From the IMG/VR virus record IMGVR_UViG_3300034082_002860, positions 1 to 56,851 of that record: 56,851 nt of DNA. One strand, 5' to 3'. Shown here in pieces: positions 41,920 to 49,645 of this stretch. This DNA comes from a virus. The notes under the pieces were generated by a model that was given only the letters and a program-made list of their open reading frames with translations, ran no database searches and was not told where the DNA came from. The translations under genes and the position numbers were made by a program. Each line of letters begins with the position of its first letter. Within the stretch, counting starts at the first letter, position 1.

Positions 41920-44654
41920 TATCTTGTAAAATATATCATTTGTAACGCATTATTATATCCCATAAATAAAATGTATGAGTTGAACCCTAAGTCATTCATT
42001 TTGCGAATAAAATTAGTTCTTAGGTCATCATCAAAATCAAAATGACTATGATGATACTCCATTGCTATGGTTCTAACTTTCATTAAATTCTCATCACTAA
42101 TTCCAGCAAATGCCGCGTGTTCCGCTCCCTCGATATCCACTTTTAAAAAGTCTATCTTATCGACTAATCCACTTTCAAATAGATAGTTAAGTGTGTATGT
42201 TCTAACATTGTAACCTTCTTGACCTTCAATGCCAAATACATTAGACCCACCTAAATGGCTACTCTCATATAAATTTAGTTCACCAATTTCGTGTGCGACA
42301 GCAGCATTAAACAAAACTGAACGTGGGTCAGCATTTGATGATAGTAGTTTAAAATATCTTCTATCTGGTTCAAATGAGATTACTTTACTCGCACCTTGAT
42401 GATATGCCCACCTATTGAAGATACCCATATTACCTCCCAAATCAACCACAATATCTCCTTCATGTATTCTTCTTTCATTACCACCTTTATAGTAATCGTG
42501 TAAGTTAAAAATTTCATGGTAGATAGCTCTTGCCCACCCATACTTATCTGCAACTTCAATGGTTCCACCTTGTACATCTTTAATATCACCTAAGTTCTCT
42601 AACTTATATGTGTTAACATCTAATGATGTGTAAAATTGTTCTGATTTATAAAAACTATTATCACGTTGCATTTTAATGAAGTCCATCATAAAATCGGACA
42701 TCTGTGCATTCTTATTACCATGAAAGTAAAGAATTTGATTCTTATCTTTTGGTATTGCTTGATATCCAAATATTCTATTGAAGTTTTGTGGTCCTTCTTC
42801 ATTCCAAAACTTTAAGAAATGATGTTGCGTTTCATTTGTCATTCCATCGTCACCATCATAAGATGATGTATCAAAATTAGATAGTGGTAAATGTTTTTTA
42901 AAGTTGTATTTCCATCTCATCACATTATCAATGCCCTCATCATTCCATAGGTATAAACGTTTGTAATCTTTACCTCCGTCTTTCATTACTTCCACATAAT
43001 GATTAATAATCTCTTCAAACCACCATTTACATTCTTTATTAAAAATATACATACAAACGTGCATATAAGGTTGTTGTTTTTGAACTCCCCAATCTCCTGC
43101 AACTTGTTCATTAAACAATTGAGATTTAGTTCCATTATCATACCAACCAAAGAATTCTTCTTGAACGTGTATATCAGATATTGGATAATTCTCAATCTCT
43201 TTGAAATAAGATTTAATGTTATCTACATTATAATTTACAACTACGTCTCCATCCATCCAAACATAGTTATCAAATCCTTCATTGATGGATTCAATACATG
43301 CCATTTGTTTCCAATACCATTTATCGTGTTCAGATATCTTTTGTGTTGTTATCGTTCTTTTAATAATATTTGGATAATCAAATGGAACTTCACAATCAAT
43401 ACCATATACTATAATCTTACGTTTAGAAAATTCTAATAATGATTGAACTAACTTTTCAATCACCGGCATATAACCAATGTTTCCAGTTGTAATAAAAGCA
43501 AAGTCATCAAATTTATTCTCAAGTATATCTGACGCACCCTTTGCAACAGTGCCCCAATTAAACTCTTCATGTATTTCTTTCGATTCAACCATAGCAAATG
43601 ATTTATGTTTTTTATATTTGTTAAACGCACTTAACATTTGTTCACCCAAATTATTCCAATCAGGTTCACAATATTCACCAGGAAAATCCTTGTGTTCCAC
43701 ATTTGCGGGTCTTAATCCATCTATCTTTACAGGAATACCTTTACCTTCAGCAAACTGTAACTGTCCCCCCCAATCTGAATAGATTGATGGTGTTCCACAA
43801 GCCATAGCCTCAATCAATGGTAAGTTCCACCCTTCACTACGAGCACACGTCACAAACACATCACCCTCTTGCAAATATTTCACATATTCTTCCTGTGGTG
43901 TGAATTTTATAAACTTGATGTTTGTTGTATCTATGTTGTGATGTTTAACTCTTTCTTCGGTTGTTTTAAGTCCGTCAAATGGGTAAGGATTTTCAACAGA
44001 TGCAATTAACTCTACATCATCTCTATCTTTAAATGTCTCACTAAACGCCCTTAATACCTCTGTGGTTCCTTTCCTATAATCCCATCTACCAAAATGTAAG
44101 AACCTAAATTTGTCCTTATTTGGTACCTTGGTTAATGGTTTAAATGTCTCCACATCAACCCCCTCAGGAACTATTGATATTTTATGTGATGGGTAACCTT
44201 GTTCAACCAAACAATCAAATTGCCATTGAGTCGGAACCCATACCTCATCGAAGTAATGTAATCTTTTAAAGAAATTATCCGGATAACGTGTTGATTCCCA
44301 AACGTTATACGCAATATTATACCCCACATAATTGTCATAGAAATAATGATTGTTGGTATCTACCAAAACAATATTAACGTCTGGTTTATAACCACCATCA
44401 TATCCGTAGATTGGGTAATCCGATCTACTACCGTCCGAATTATTAAGAGTTTGAAGAATTAACATATCCTTCATCTCATCTGTGATGTAAGGTTCATTAT
44501 CGTGTGGGGTATTATTCATTCCCTTCCAACCCCCACCTATGGTAGAGTTTCTAACCTTTACTGTGTGGTATTTGTTCAGAGCACAAAAAAAGGACTTTGC
44601 ATGATTAGCATATCCTGTGACTCCGATAAAACATGTATGTGCAAGTATTTTCAT
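41919..44654 (-). CDS. GT4 glycosyltransferase / GT-A / FkbM methyltransferase fusion
   Basis: Protein of 911 residues with three modules. About 1-370: GT-B glycosyltransferase with SEGWNLPLIEAMACGTPSIYSDWG. About 380-660: GT-A-like region with NYVWMDGDVVVNY. About 690-911: FkbM methyltransferase (DIVVDLGGNMGIFNRWAY, KVDIEGAEHAAFAG). One protein could add a sugar and then methylate it. Overlaps the RfbH gene by 1 nt; its own TTCA-N10-TTATATTATA element lies 4 nt before the start. Confidence 0.82.
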   Translation of the reverse strand: MKILAHTCFIGVTGYANHAKSFFCALNKYHTVKVRNSTIGGGWKGMNNTPHDNEPYITDEMKDMLILQTLNNSDGSRSDYPIYGYDGGYKPDVNIVLVDTNNHYFYDNYVGYNIAYNVWESTRYPDNFFKRLHYFDEVWVPTQWQFDCLVEQGYPSHKISIVPEGVDVETFKPLTKVPNKDKFRFLHFGRWDYRKGTTEVLRAFSETFKDRDDVELIASVENPYPFDGLKTTEERVKHHNIDTTNIKFIKFTPQEEYVKYLQEGDVFVTCARSEGWNLPLIEAMACGTPSIYSDWGGQLQFAEGKGIPVKIDGLRPANVEHKDFPGEYCEPDWNNLGEQMLSAFNKYKKHKSFAMVESKEIHEEFNWGTVAKGASDILENKFDDFAFITTGNIGYMPVIEKLVQSLLEFSKRKIIVYGIDCEVPFDYPNIIKRTITTQKISEHDKWYWKQMACIESINEGFDNYVWMDGDVVVNYNVDNIKSYFKEIENYPISDIHVQEEFFGWYDNGTKSQLFNEQVAGDWGVQKQQPYMHVCMYIFNKECKWWFEEIINHYVEVMKDGGKDYKRLYLWNDEGIDNVMRWKYNFKKHLPLSNFDTSSYDGDDGMTNETQHHFLKFWNEEGPQNFNRIFGYQAIPKDKNQILYFHGNKNAQMSDFMMDFIKMQRDNSFYKSEQFYTSLDVNTYKLENLGDIKDVQGGTIEVADKYGWARAIYHEIFNLHDYYKGGNERRIHEGDIVVDLGGNMGIFNRWAYHQGASKVISFEPDRRYFKLLSSNADPRSVLFNAAVAHEIGELNLYESSHLGGSNVFGIEGQEGYNVRTYTLNYLFESGLVDKIDFLKVDIEGAEHAAFAGISDENLMKVRTIAMEYHHSHFDFDDDLRTNFIRKMNDLGFNSYILFMGYNNALQMIYFTR

Positions 44655-44658
44655 ATAG

Positions 44659-44685
44659 TATAATATAATGAAAATATGTGAAAAA
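44659..44685 (-). promoter_or_regulatory. TTCA-N10-TTATATTATA element (putative phage promoter)
   Basis: Minus strand TTTTTCA, 10 nt, TTATATTATA, 4 nt, ATG at 44654. Matches the copies at 5770 and 33669 in sequence and spacing. Confidence 0.5.
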
Positions 44686-45489
44686 TCAAATCAAATTTTG
44701 TTTATTTTTTGGTAAATAATTTATATAACTTGGGAAATTTTTTGATATAAAATCATGTAGTTTATTTGCATAGGTCTTATTATGGTTAGGCCCTGGATGT
44801 GTGTTATCAACCCCCAAATCTAAATATTTTCCGTAATCCCCATCAAACCTATTGGGTTCGTTATAATCAAATAGTGTTAATTCTCTACCATTCCATATCC
44901 AATTACATTTTTTTAATTCTAAAAAATATTTTATTAATAAATGATTTTTATACCAATTTATAAAATCCTCATTATTATTTTGTAAGTGAGTTAAATACTC
45001 TTGTGTTTTAATACCGTCATCCGTCTCCTTTAAATAACCCCAAGATGCTGTCGGCATAAAGGGTTCAATGCCACCGTCTTTAGTATATATTTCTCTTCTT
45101 AAAGGTGAAGGATACATTATCAATATTAAATCAGGTTTTATTATGTCATAATATGTTAATAAACATCTACATATAAAATCGTTACTTCTTCCACCTGTTC
45201 CAAAATTTAAATTCACTCCATTTTCAATATGACTACAAAATTGTGCTGGCCATGTTTCATCATCATTTACACCAACCCCTTCGGTAATTGAACAACCTAA
45301 TGACATTACTTTAAAACCTTCTTTTTTTATACTATCTCCCCTAAATCCTAATTCATTATAGGTGTAGGTACATAGATTAGTATTATCTCCACCGGAAGTT
45401 GTATATGTTTGATTTACTCTTTCTCTTAATGAATATTTATAAGATGAAATTTCAAATCCTTCTATATTCCAATATTTTAATGGGTTCAT
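44686..45489 (-). CDS. SGNH/GDSL hydrolase-like protein
   Basis: Protein of 267 residues with VMSLGCSITEGVG (block I, nucleophile Ser), GTGGRSND (block III-like Asn) and DNTHPGPNHNK (the catalytic Asp-x2-His). This is the SGNH acyl-hydrolase set. Such enzymes often add or remove acetyl or other acyl groups on polysaccharides. Location in a glycan-modifying cluster fits. No signal peptide. Overlaps the upstream gene by 4 nt. Confidence 0.78.
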   Translation of the reverse strand: MNPLKYWNIEGFEISSYKYSLRERVNQTYTTSGGDNTNLCTYTYNELGFRGDSIKKEGFKVMSLGCSITEGVGVNDDETWPAQFCSHIENGVNLNFGTGGRSNDFICRCLLTYYDIIKPDLILIMYPSPLRREIYTKDGGIEPFMPTASWGYLKETDDGIKTQEYLTHLQNNNEDFINWYKNHLLIKYFLELKKCNWIWNGRELTLFDYNEPNRFDGDYGKYLDLGVDNTHPGPNHNKTYANKLHDFISKNFPSYINYLPKNKQNLI

Positions 45490-45983
45490 ATTAATTTATT
45501 TGTAGGTGTTTTTATATGTTCGTTTTGTAAAAACCATAATAAAGAGTATCGTTCACCTTCTAAAATTGGTGTTATTTCATGTTCCATTCTTACATCAAAT
45601 AAATATGTATTTCCAATAACTTTATCTAATATAATTTCATTTGGATTGTATAATTTAAAATCACCACCTTCAAAATCATTATTTAGCAAAACACCCACAG
45701 CATATAATCTATTGTCTCTGATATCATTATGTTTTCCAAACCAATCACCTTTTACAAATTTATGAAAATGAATAACTTCTTTATTTTTTTTTATCTGTAT
45801 TTTTGATTGTTCTTCAAAAAATGTTTTAAGCTTATCAAACAACCATTTGGTTTCTAACGAACATATAATTGGTTGTGAGTGATATTTTCTATCGTTATTA
45901 TCCCAATTGGTAATATTATTACTTCCATAAAAAATAATAGACTGACACTCCTCTTTACTAAATAGTTTATTTTGTTTTATCAT
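45486..45983 (-). CDS. 2OG-Fe(II) oxygenase, prolyl-hydroxylase-like (copy 1)
   Basis: Protein of 165 residues. Fe ligands H85-x-D87 (GKHND) and H135 (MEHEIT), with Arg145 (GERYSLLW) for 2-oxoglutarate. The GGDFKLY strand is also typical. The family hydroxylates protein side chains, free amino acids, nucleobases or small molecules. First residues FSKEECQSI are shared with the next gene, and the two share a 25-nt identical DNA stretch. Overlaps both neighbours. Confidence 0.82.
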   Translation of the reverse strand: MIKQNKLFSKEECQSIIFYGSNNITNWDNNDRKYHSQPIICSLETKWLFDKLKTFFEEQSKIQIKKNKEVIHFHKFVKGDWFGKHNDIRDNRLYAVGVLLNNDFEGGDFKLYNPNEIILDKVIGNTYLFDVRMEHEITPILEGERYSLLWFLQNEHIKTPTNKLI

Positions 45984-46534
45984 ATAATATGTTTTATATT
46001 TTTAATAGTATCAGATTGAACTATAAAAAACATAAGTGTAATTCTTTCTCCCAATTCAATTAAATCAACTGAATGTGGTGTATTTGAATCAAATATATAT
46101 ACATTACCTAAATTAAAATCAATATTAACTACATCATTATTAATATACATTTTTAAATCTCCACCAATTAAATCTTCCGATTTATGAATCATCACACCAA
46201 TAGTATACAATCTCCTATCTCCATTGTGAATATGGTCATTGTGTTTTATAAAATAATCACCTTTGACATATTTTCTATAACCCGCATTTAAGTTTTTATT
46301 ATGATTTATTTTATACAAAACCACATCCAAAGAATTAACCCAATTTATAACTCTATTTTTAATCCAACTATTATTATCGTCCCAATTTATTTTAAACGAT
46401 TTCATAATACCTCCTTTGTTGGTTAATTGTCCACCCAATCGTACGCTTATAATAGTATCATCCCATTTTTCAATATTTTTCAAAATGGACTGACACTCCT
46501 CTTTACTAAATAATATTTTTTCTTTTAAAATCAT
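45980..46534 (-). CDS. 2OG-Fe(II) oxygenase, prolyl-hydroxylase-like (copy 2)
   Basis: Protein of 184 residues. Fe ligands H98-x-D100 (IKHND) and H154 (TPHSV), with Arg164 for 2-oxoglutarate. The first third differs from copy 1 but the catalytic core (VKGDYFIKHND, GGDLKMY, GNVYIFDSN) is closely parallel. A recent tandem duplication is likely from the 25-nt identical N-terminal coding repeat. Substrate unknown. Confidence 0.82.
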   Translation of the reverse strand: MILKEKILFSKEECQSILKNIEKWDDTIISVRLGGQLTNKGGIMKSFKINWDDNNSWIKNRVINWVNSLDVVLYKINHNKNLNAGYRKYVKGDYFIKHNDHIHNGDRRLYTIGVMIHKSEDLIGGDLKMYINNDVVNIDFNLGNVYIFDSNTPHSVDLIELGERITLMFFIVQSDTIKNIKHII

Positions 46535-46555
46535 TTTTTATTTCAATAGGTTTAA

Positions 46556-47107
46556 TCATATCAAAGTTTTTTTAAAATTTTCCAATGGGGTTATTTTAAA
46601 CCAATTAACTAATGAATATCTTGTTCCTGATATTATGGGTTTTACTCTATGTGTTAAATGTGAATAAAAAATAAATAAATTACCCAATCCTTTTTCTAAT
46701 GTTATTTCATTATCATCTACATCTTTTATTTGTAATTCACCCCCTGTATATTCTTCATTTAATTGTATAACCATTGAACAATATCTTTCTTTAGCTAAAC
46801 TACTATCAGAATCTGTGTGCCAATTATAATAACCACCTTTTGTATATTGTGTAAATTGAAATTGATTATCAGTAAAATCAATTTCATAACCTTTTACCTT
46901 AACTTCTTTTTTAAAAATTTTAATTAATTTTTCATTTAAATTTGGAAAATCTAAACTATAATCATGAAAAAAAATATTTGATTTTCTTAAATCTAAATCA
47001 CCATTAACTACTGTTGCTTCGGATAACTTTTTAGTTAATGAAAATTGTAATAATAAATCACATTCTTCTTTTGTTAAAAATTCTTTTATTGTGGTAAATG
47101 TATTCAT
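46556..47107 (-). CDS. 2OG-Fe(II) oxygenase, prolyl-hydroxylase-like (copy 3)
   Basis: Protein of 183 residues. Fe ligands H97-x-D99 (NWHTD) and H153 (LTHRV), with Arg163 (GTRYSLVNWF). GGELQI replaces the GGD-[FL]-K of the others. This is the most divergent of the three and resembles PiuC/P4H-type enzymes. It lies 1 nt from the radical SAM gene. Confidence 0.85.
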   Translation of the reverse strand: MNTFTTIKEFLTKEECDLLLQFSLTKKLSEATVVNGDLDLRKSNIFFHDYSLDFPNLNEKLIKIFKKEVKVKGYEIDFTDNQFQFTQYTKGGYYNWHTDSDSSLAKERYCSMVIQLNEEYTGGELQIKDVDDNEITLEKGLGNLFIFYSHLTHRVKPIISGTRYSLVNWFKITPLENFKKTLI

Positions 47108-47108
47108 A

Positions 47109-48152
47109 TTATATCAACGATGTATGTGTGGAATCAACAAACTCATATAGATTATGGAATAGATTTGTATTTTTCCATATTTTATTAAATTCTTTTTTAA
47201 ACAATTGGTGTTCTGGATGTTCCGTATCCCAAACTTGTTTTAATTTAAATTCACCTTCCGAAAATGTCCCCCAATTAGTTATTTTACCAAAAAATACATT
47301 TACCTTTTTTCCAAAAATAGAATACATTGTATTATAAAAGGTTTCCATTTCCATATAGTTACTATCTTGTACAACAAATGAGGTTTTTACACTTATTTTT
47401 GGTAAGGTGTTAATAAATTTTAAATTGTTCATTAAATTTTCCCAATTACCACCCAACCTTGTTTTATTTTCGTAAGTATCTTTTGTACCCGCATCTATAC
47501 TAATTTCACAGGTATGAACGTACTTATGTACATTTGGCATACTATCCCACATTTCTTTATTCCACATGCTTGCGTTGGTATGAAAATGAATAGATTTTAA
47601 ATTTGGATATTTTTTAGGATTAAAATTTCTTAAATAGTTTCTAAAACCGACGGAAACAAATGGGTCCCCTGATCCTGTTATATATAAAGTTTTAACGTGT
47701 TTTGAATAATATTTATCAATATCTTCAATAGTTTTTTCTACTCGTTTTATACCTTCACTATTTTCAACAATTAAATCAACTCTACACGATGGGCATTTAT
47801 AATTACAGGTTCTATCAAAATTCATTACCAAATAATCAGGTGTATTATTTTTTATAATAGGAGTATTAATATTTAAATCTGATTTTAACGTAATTGGTCC
47901 TGATGTAACTCCATAGTTTACCAATTTACTTAAATAGGGACAAAGTTCTTTACTACAATACTTAAATGAACCATCCAATATAGAATTTCTAATATCAATT
48001 ATAGGTTCACTATTAAAAACATCTTTTAGTGGAATTTCACGAAGTTCTACTTTGTTGGGTAACCATGATGGGCAACAAACAAAACACACATTATTGTGTA
48101 TTTCTAATGAATTAAAAGGAACACTACAAAAATAATTCTTTAAATCTACCAT
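47109..48152 (-). CDS. Radical SAM protein with N-terminal SPASM-like cysteines
   Basis: Protein of 347 residues. The radical SAM cluster motif is C116-x3-C120-x2-C123 (TCNYKCPSC). The N-terminal 75 residues have C9, C23, C26, C27, C66 and C71, resembling a SPASM-type auxiliary cluster domain placed before the core, an order seen in several phage and bacterial proteins. YITGSGDPFVSVGF is the glycine-rich SAM stretch. SPASM proteins often modify peptides or carry out sugar and sulfatase maturation. The target is unknown. Depends on 4Fe-4S assembly. Confidence 0.85.
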   Translation of the reverse strand: MVDLKNYFCSVPFNSLEIHNNVCFVCCPSWLPNKVELREIPLKDVFNSEPIIDIRNSILDGSFKYCSKELCPYLSKLVNYGVTSGPITLKSDLNINTPIIKNNTPDYLVMNFDRTCNYKCPSCRVDLIVENSEGIKRVEKTIEDIDKYYSKHVKTLYITGSGDPFVSVGFRNYLRNFNPKKYPNLKSIHFHTNASMWNKEMWDSMPNVHKYVHTCEISIDAGTKDTYENKTRLGGNWENLMNNLKFINTLPKISVKTSFVVQDSNYMEMETFYNTMYSIFGKKVNVFFGKITNWGTFSEGEFKLKQVWDTEHPEHQLFKKEFNKIWKNTNLFHNLYEFVDSTHTSLI

Positions 48153-48180
48153 ATAAAATTTTTATATCTAAAAACATTTT

Positions 48181-48567
48181 TTAAATTATTTTATAAATGT
48201 TTTGAAATTTTTCAAAAGCATTGTCTCCATAATATATACAAAGTTCTTCGTTAATATCAATATCTTTTAACGCCGTAAATGTTACAATGTGTTTATCTTC
48301 ATCAATTACTCTAAATTTTATATTTGGAATATCACTATGATTATACAGTGAACCGAATCCAAAACAATAGTATACATCGGATGAAGTGTTATTTTTATTA
48401 TATACATAATTTTTTAAAGATGTGGTATTGTGGTTATCAACGATACAATAACATGTCTCAGCAATTTCATTTTTTTCTATTTTTTCTTTGCAAAAAACAC
48501 CCCAACCTTTTTTTTTGTTAATAAATTTGATATAGATTTTATTTGATGGGTGAATTTCAGTTGTCAT
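48181..48567 (-). CDS. SET-domain protein
   Basis: Protein of 128 residues. KKGWGVFCKEKI (19-30), the SAM-binding NHS at 76-78 (GSLYNHSDIPNI) and ELCIYYGD (108-115) follow the order of a minimal SET domain. SET enzymes methylate lysines in proteins. Viral SET proteins are known (for example in chlorella viruses). No pre- or post-SET zinc domain. Overlaps the sulfotransferase gene by 4 nt. Confidence 0.82.
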   Translation of the reverse strand: MTTEIHPSNKIYIKFINKKKGWGVFCKEKIEKNEIAETCYCIVDNHNTTSLKNYVYNKNNTSSDVYYCFGFGSLYNHSDIPNIKFRVIDEDKHIVTFTALKDIDINEELCIYYGDNAFEKFQNIYKII

Positions 48568-49250
48568 ATTAATGTTTTTATTTCTTTTTCATATGCAACT
48601 TTTTCAAAATTATCATAAATAAAATTTTTAAATTCATCATTAATTATTATTTTATTTTTTTCTTTTTTGGAAGAATTAATTTTTTCTATTTTTATTTTTT
48701 CACCGAACTTATTTTCTATAAAATTAACAAATTTATCTAAATCGGTTATGTCAAATTCATATGTACATGTTTCAAATCCCTTCCAAATATTTTGTGTTGC
48801 CAACGTCGCCATAAATAAATAATCTTCATCCTTATCATCTGGAATTATTGTTTTTGTAAATATATTATAATAATTTTTTTTCCATTTATTAAAATCCCAC
48901 GAATATAAATCTTTTAATATGTTTGGATTGAAATTATCGTAAATAAATTGATTATCAACATCACACCATTTTAATTTACATTTATTGAATCCAGATGGTT
49001 CTATATTGGAGAATATAAATTCCATTGAACTAACCCATCTATCCAACCAATTTCGTTTTATACAAAATGTTTCTTTTTTACCAAATTCATCATATAAAGT
49101 TTCTACTTTAACATGTGGATGTGCAAATTTTTTGTAACCATTGGCTTTGGTGATTTTAAGATTTGATGATAATAATGCAGATTCTATCGAATGTGATGCA
49201 CATCTCGGTATTGATATCCATATCAATTCATCATTGATGAGTAAACTCAT
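48564..49250 (-). CDS. Sulfotransferase-like protein
   Basis: Protein of 228 residues with ISIPRCASHSIESAL (13-27), which is the 5'-PSB loop of PAPS-dependent sulfotransferases, and CIKRNWLDRWVSSMEF (Arg66, Ser74/75), the 3'-phosphate-binding region. It would transfer sulfate from PAPS to a sugar or protein hydroxyl. An APS kinase is encoded 2.6 kb away at 51801-52238, which supports this. Confidence 0.72.
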   Translation of the reverse strand: MSLLINDELIWISIPRCASHSIESALLSSNLKITKANGYKKFAHPHVKVETLYDEFGKKETFCIKRNWLDRWVSSMEFIFSNIEPSGFNKCKLKWCDVDNQFIYDNFNPNILKDLYSWDFNKWKKNYYNIFTKTIIPDDKDEDYLFMATLATQNIWKGFETCTYEFDITDLDKFVNFIENKFGEKIKIEKINSSKKEKNKIIINDEFKNFIYDNFEKVAYEKEIKTLI

Positions 49251-49528
49251 TAAATAACTGTTTTATTATTTTTTCTTTTTGGAAAATAAGTTGAGTCTAT
49301 TGATTCCCATTTTTTTAGTGGGCAATCATTGAACTCATCTGAGAATATTTTTTTTGATAACGGACAACCACATTCTCCGCATACCGTTCCAATTTTTAAC
49401 TTTGTGGTTAACGTTTTTTTAGATGGGCACACATCACATATTTCAAATCTTTTTTTAGCTAACATCTGTTGTTCAGTATTGGGATTATTAGCTGTAATCC
49501 AGGCCTTAGCAATTTTTAAAAAATCCAT
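49250..49528 (-). CDS. Zinc-ribbon phage protein (92 aa)
   Basis: Contains ICDVCPSKK and VCGECGCPLSKKIF with DCPLKKW after it; five or six Cys form one zinc site. The pattern is common among small proteins of aquatic phages of unknown function. Overlaps the sulfotransferase gene by 1 nt. Confidence 0.65.
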   Translation of the reverse strand: MDFLKIAKAWITANNPNTEQQMLAKKRFEICDVCPSKKTLTTKLKIGTVCGECGCPLSKKIFSDEFNDCPLKKWESIDSTYFPKRKNNKTVI

Positions 49529-49547
49529 ATAATCTATTTTAATTTAT

Positions 49548-49625
49548 TTAAGAATTGACATTAATGATTAATTGTCCGACTTGTGTCATTACACTATTAA
49601 TTGTTTGTTTTTCTGTTGTTGACAT
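49548..49625 (-). CDS. Possible 25-residue peptide
   Basis: Short frame beginning MSTTEKQTINSVMTQVGQLI in the gap between two genes. It has a plausible start and a weak helix, but nothing else supports it. Confidence 0.3.
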   Translation of the reverse strand: MSTTEKQTINSVMTQVGQLIINVNS

Positions 49626-49645
49626 TTTATAGTTTTATTTTTAAT

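Noticed and set aside
42999-43436. 145-residue plus-strand frame antisense to the GT/FkbM fusion
   Set aside because: Antisense shadow rich in Phe/Ile/Asn, with no independent start or motif.
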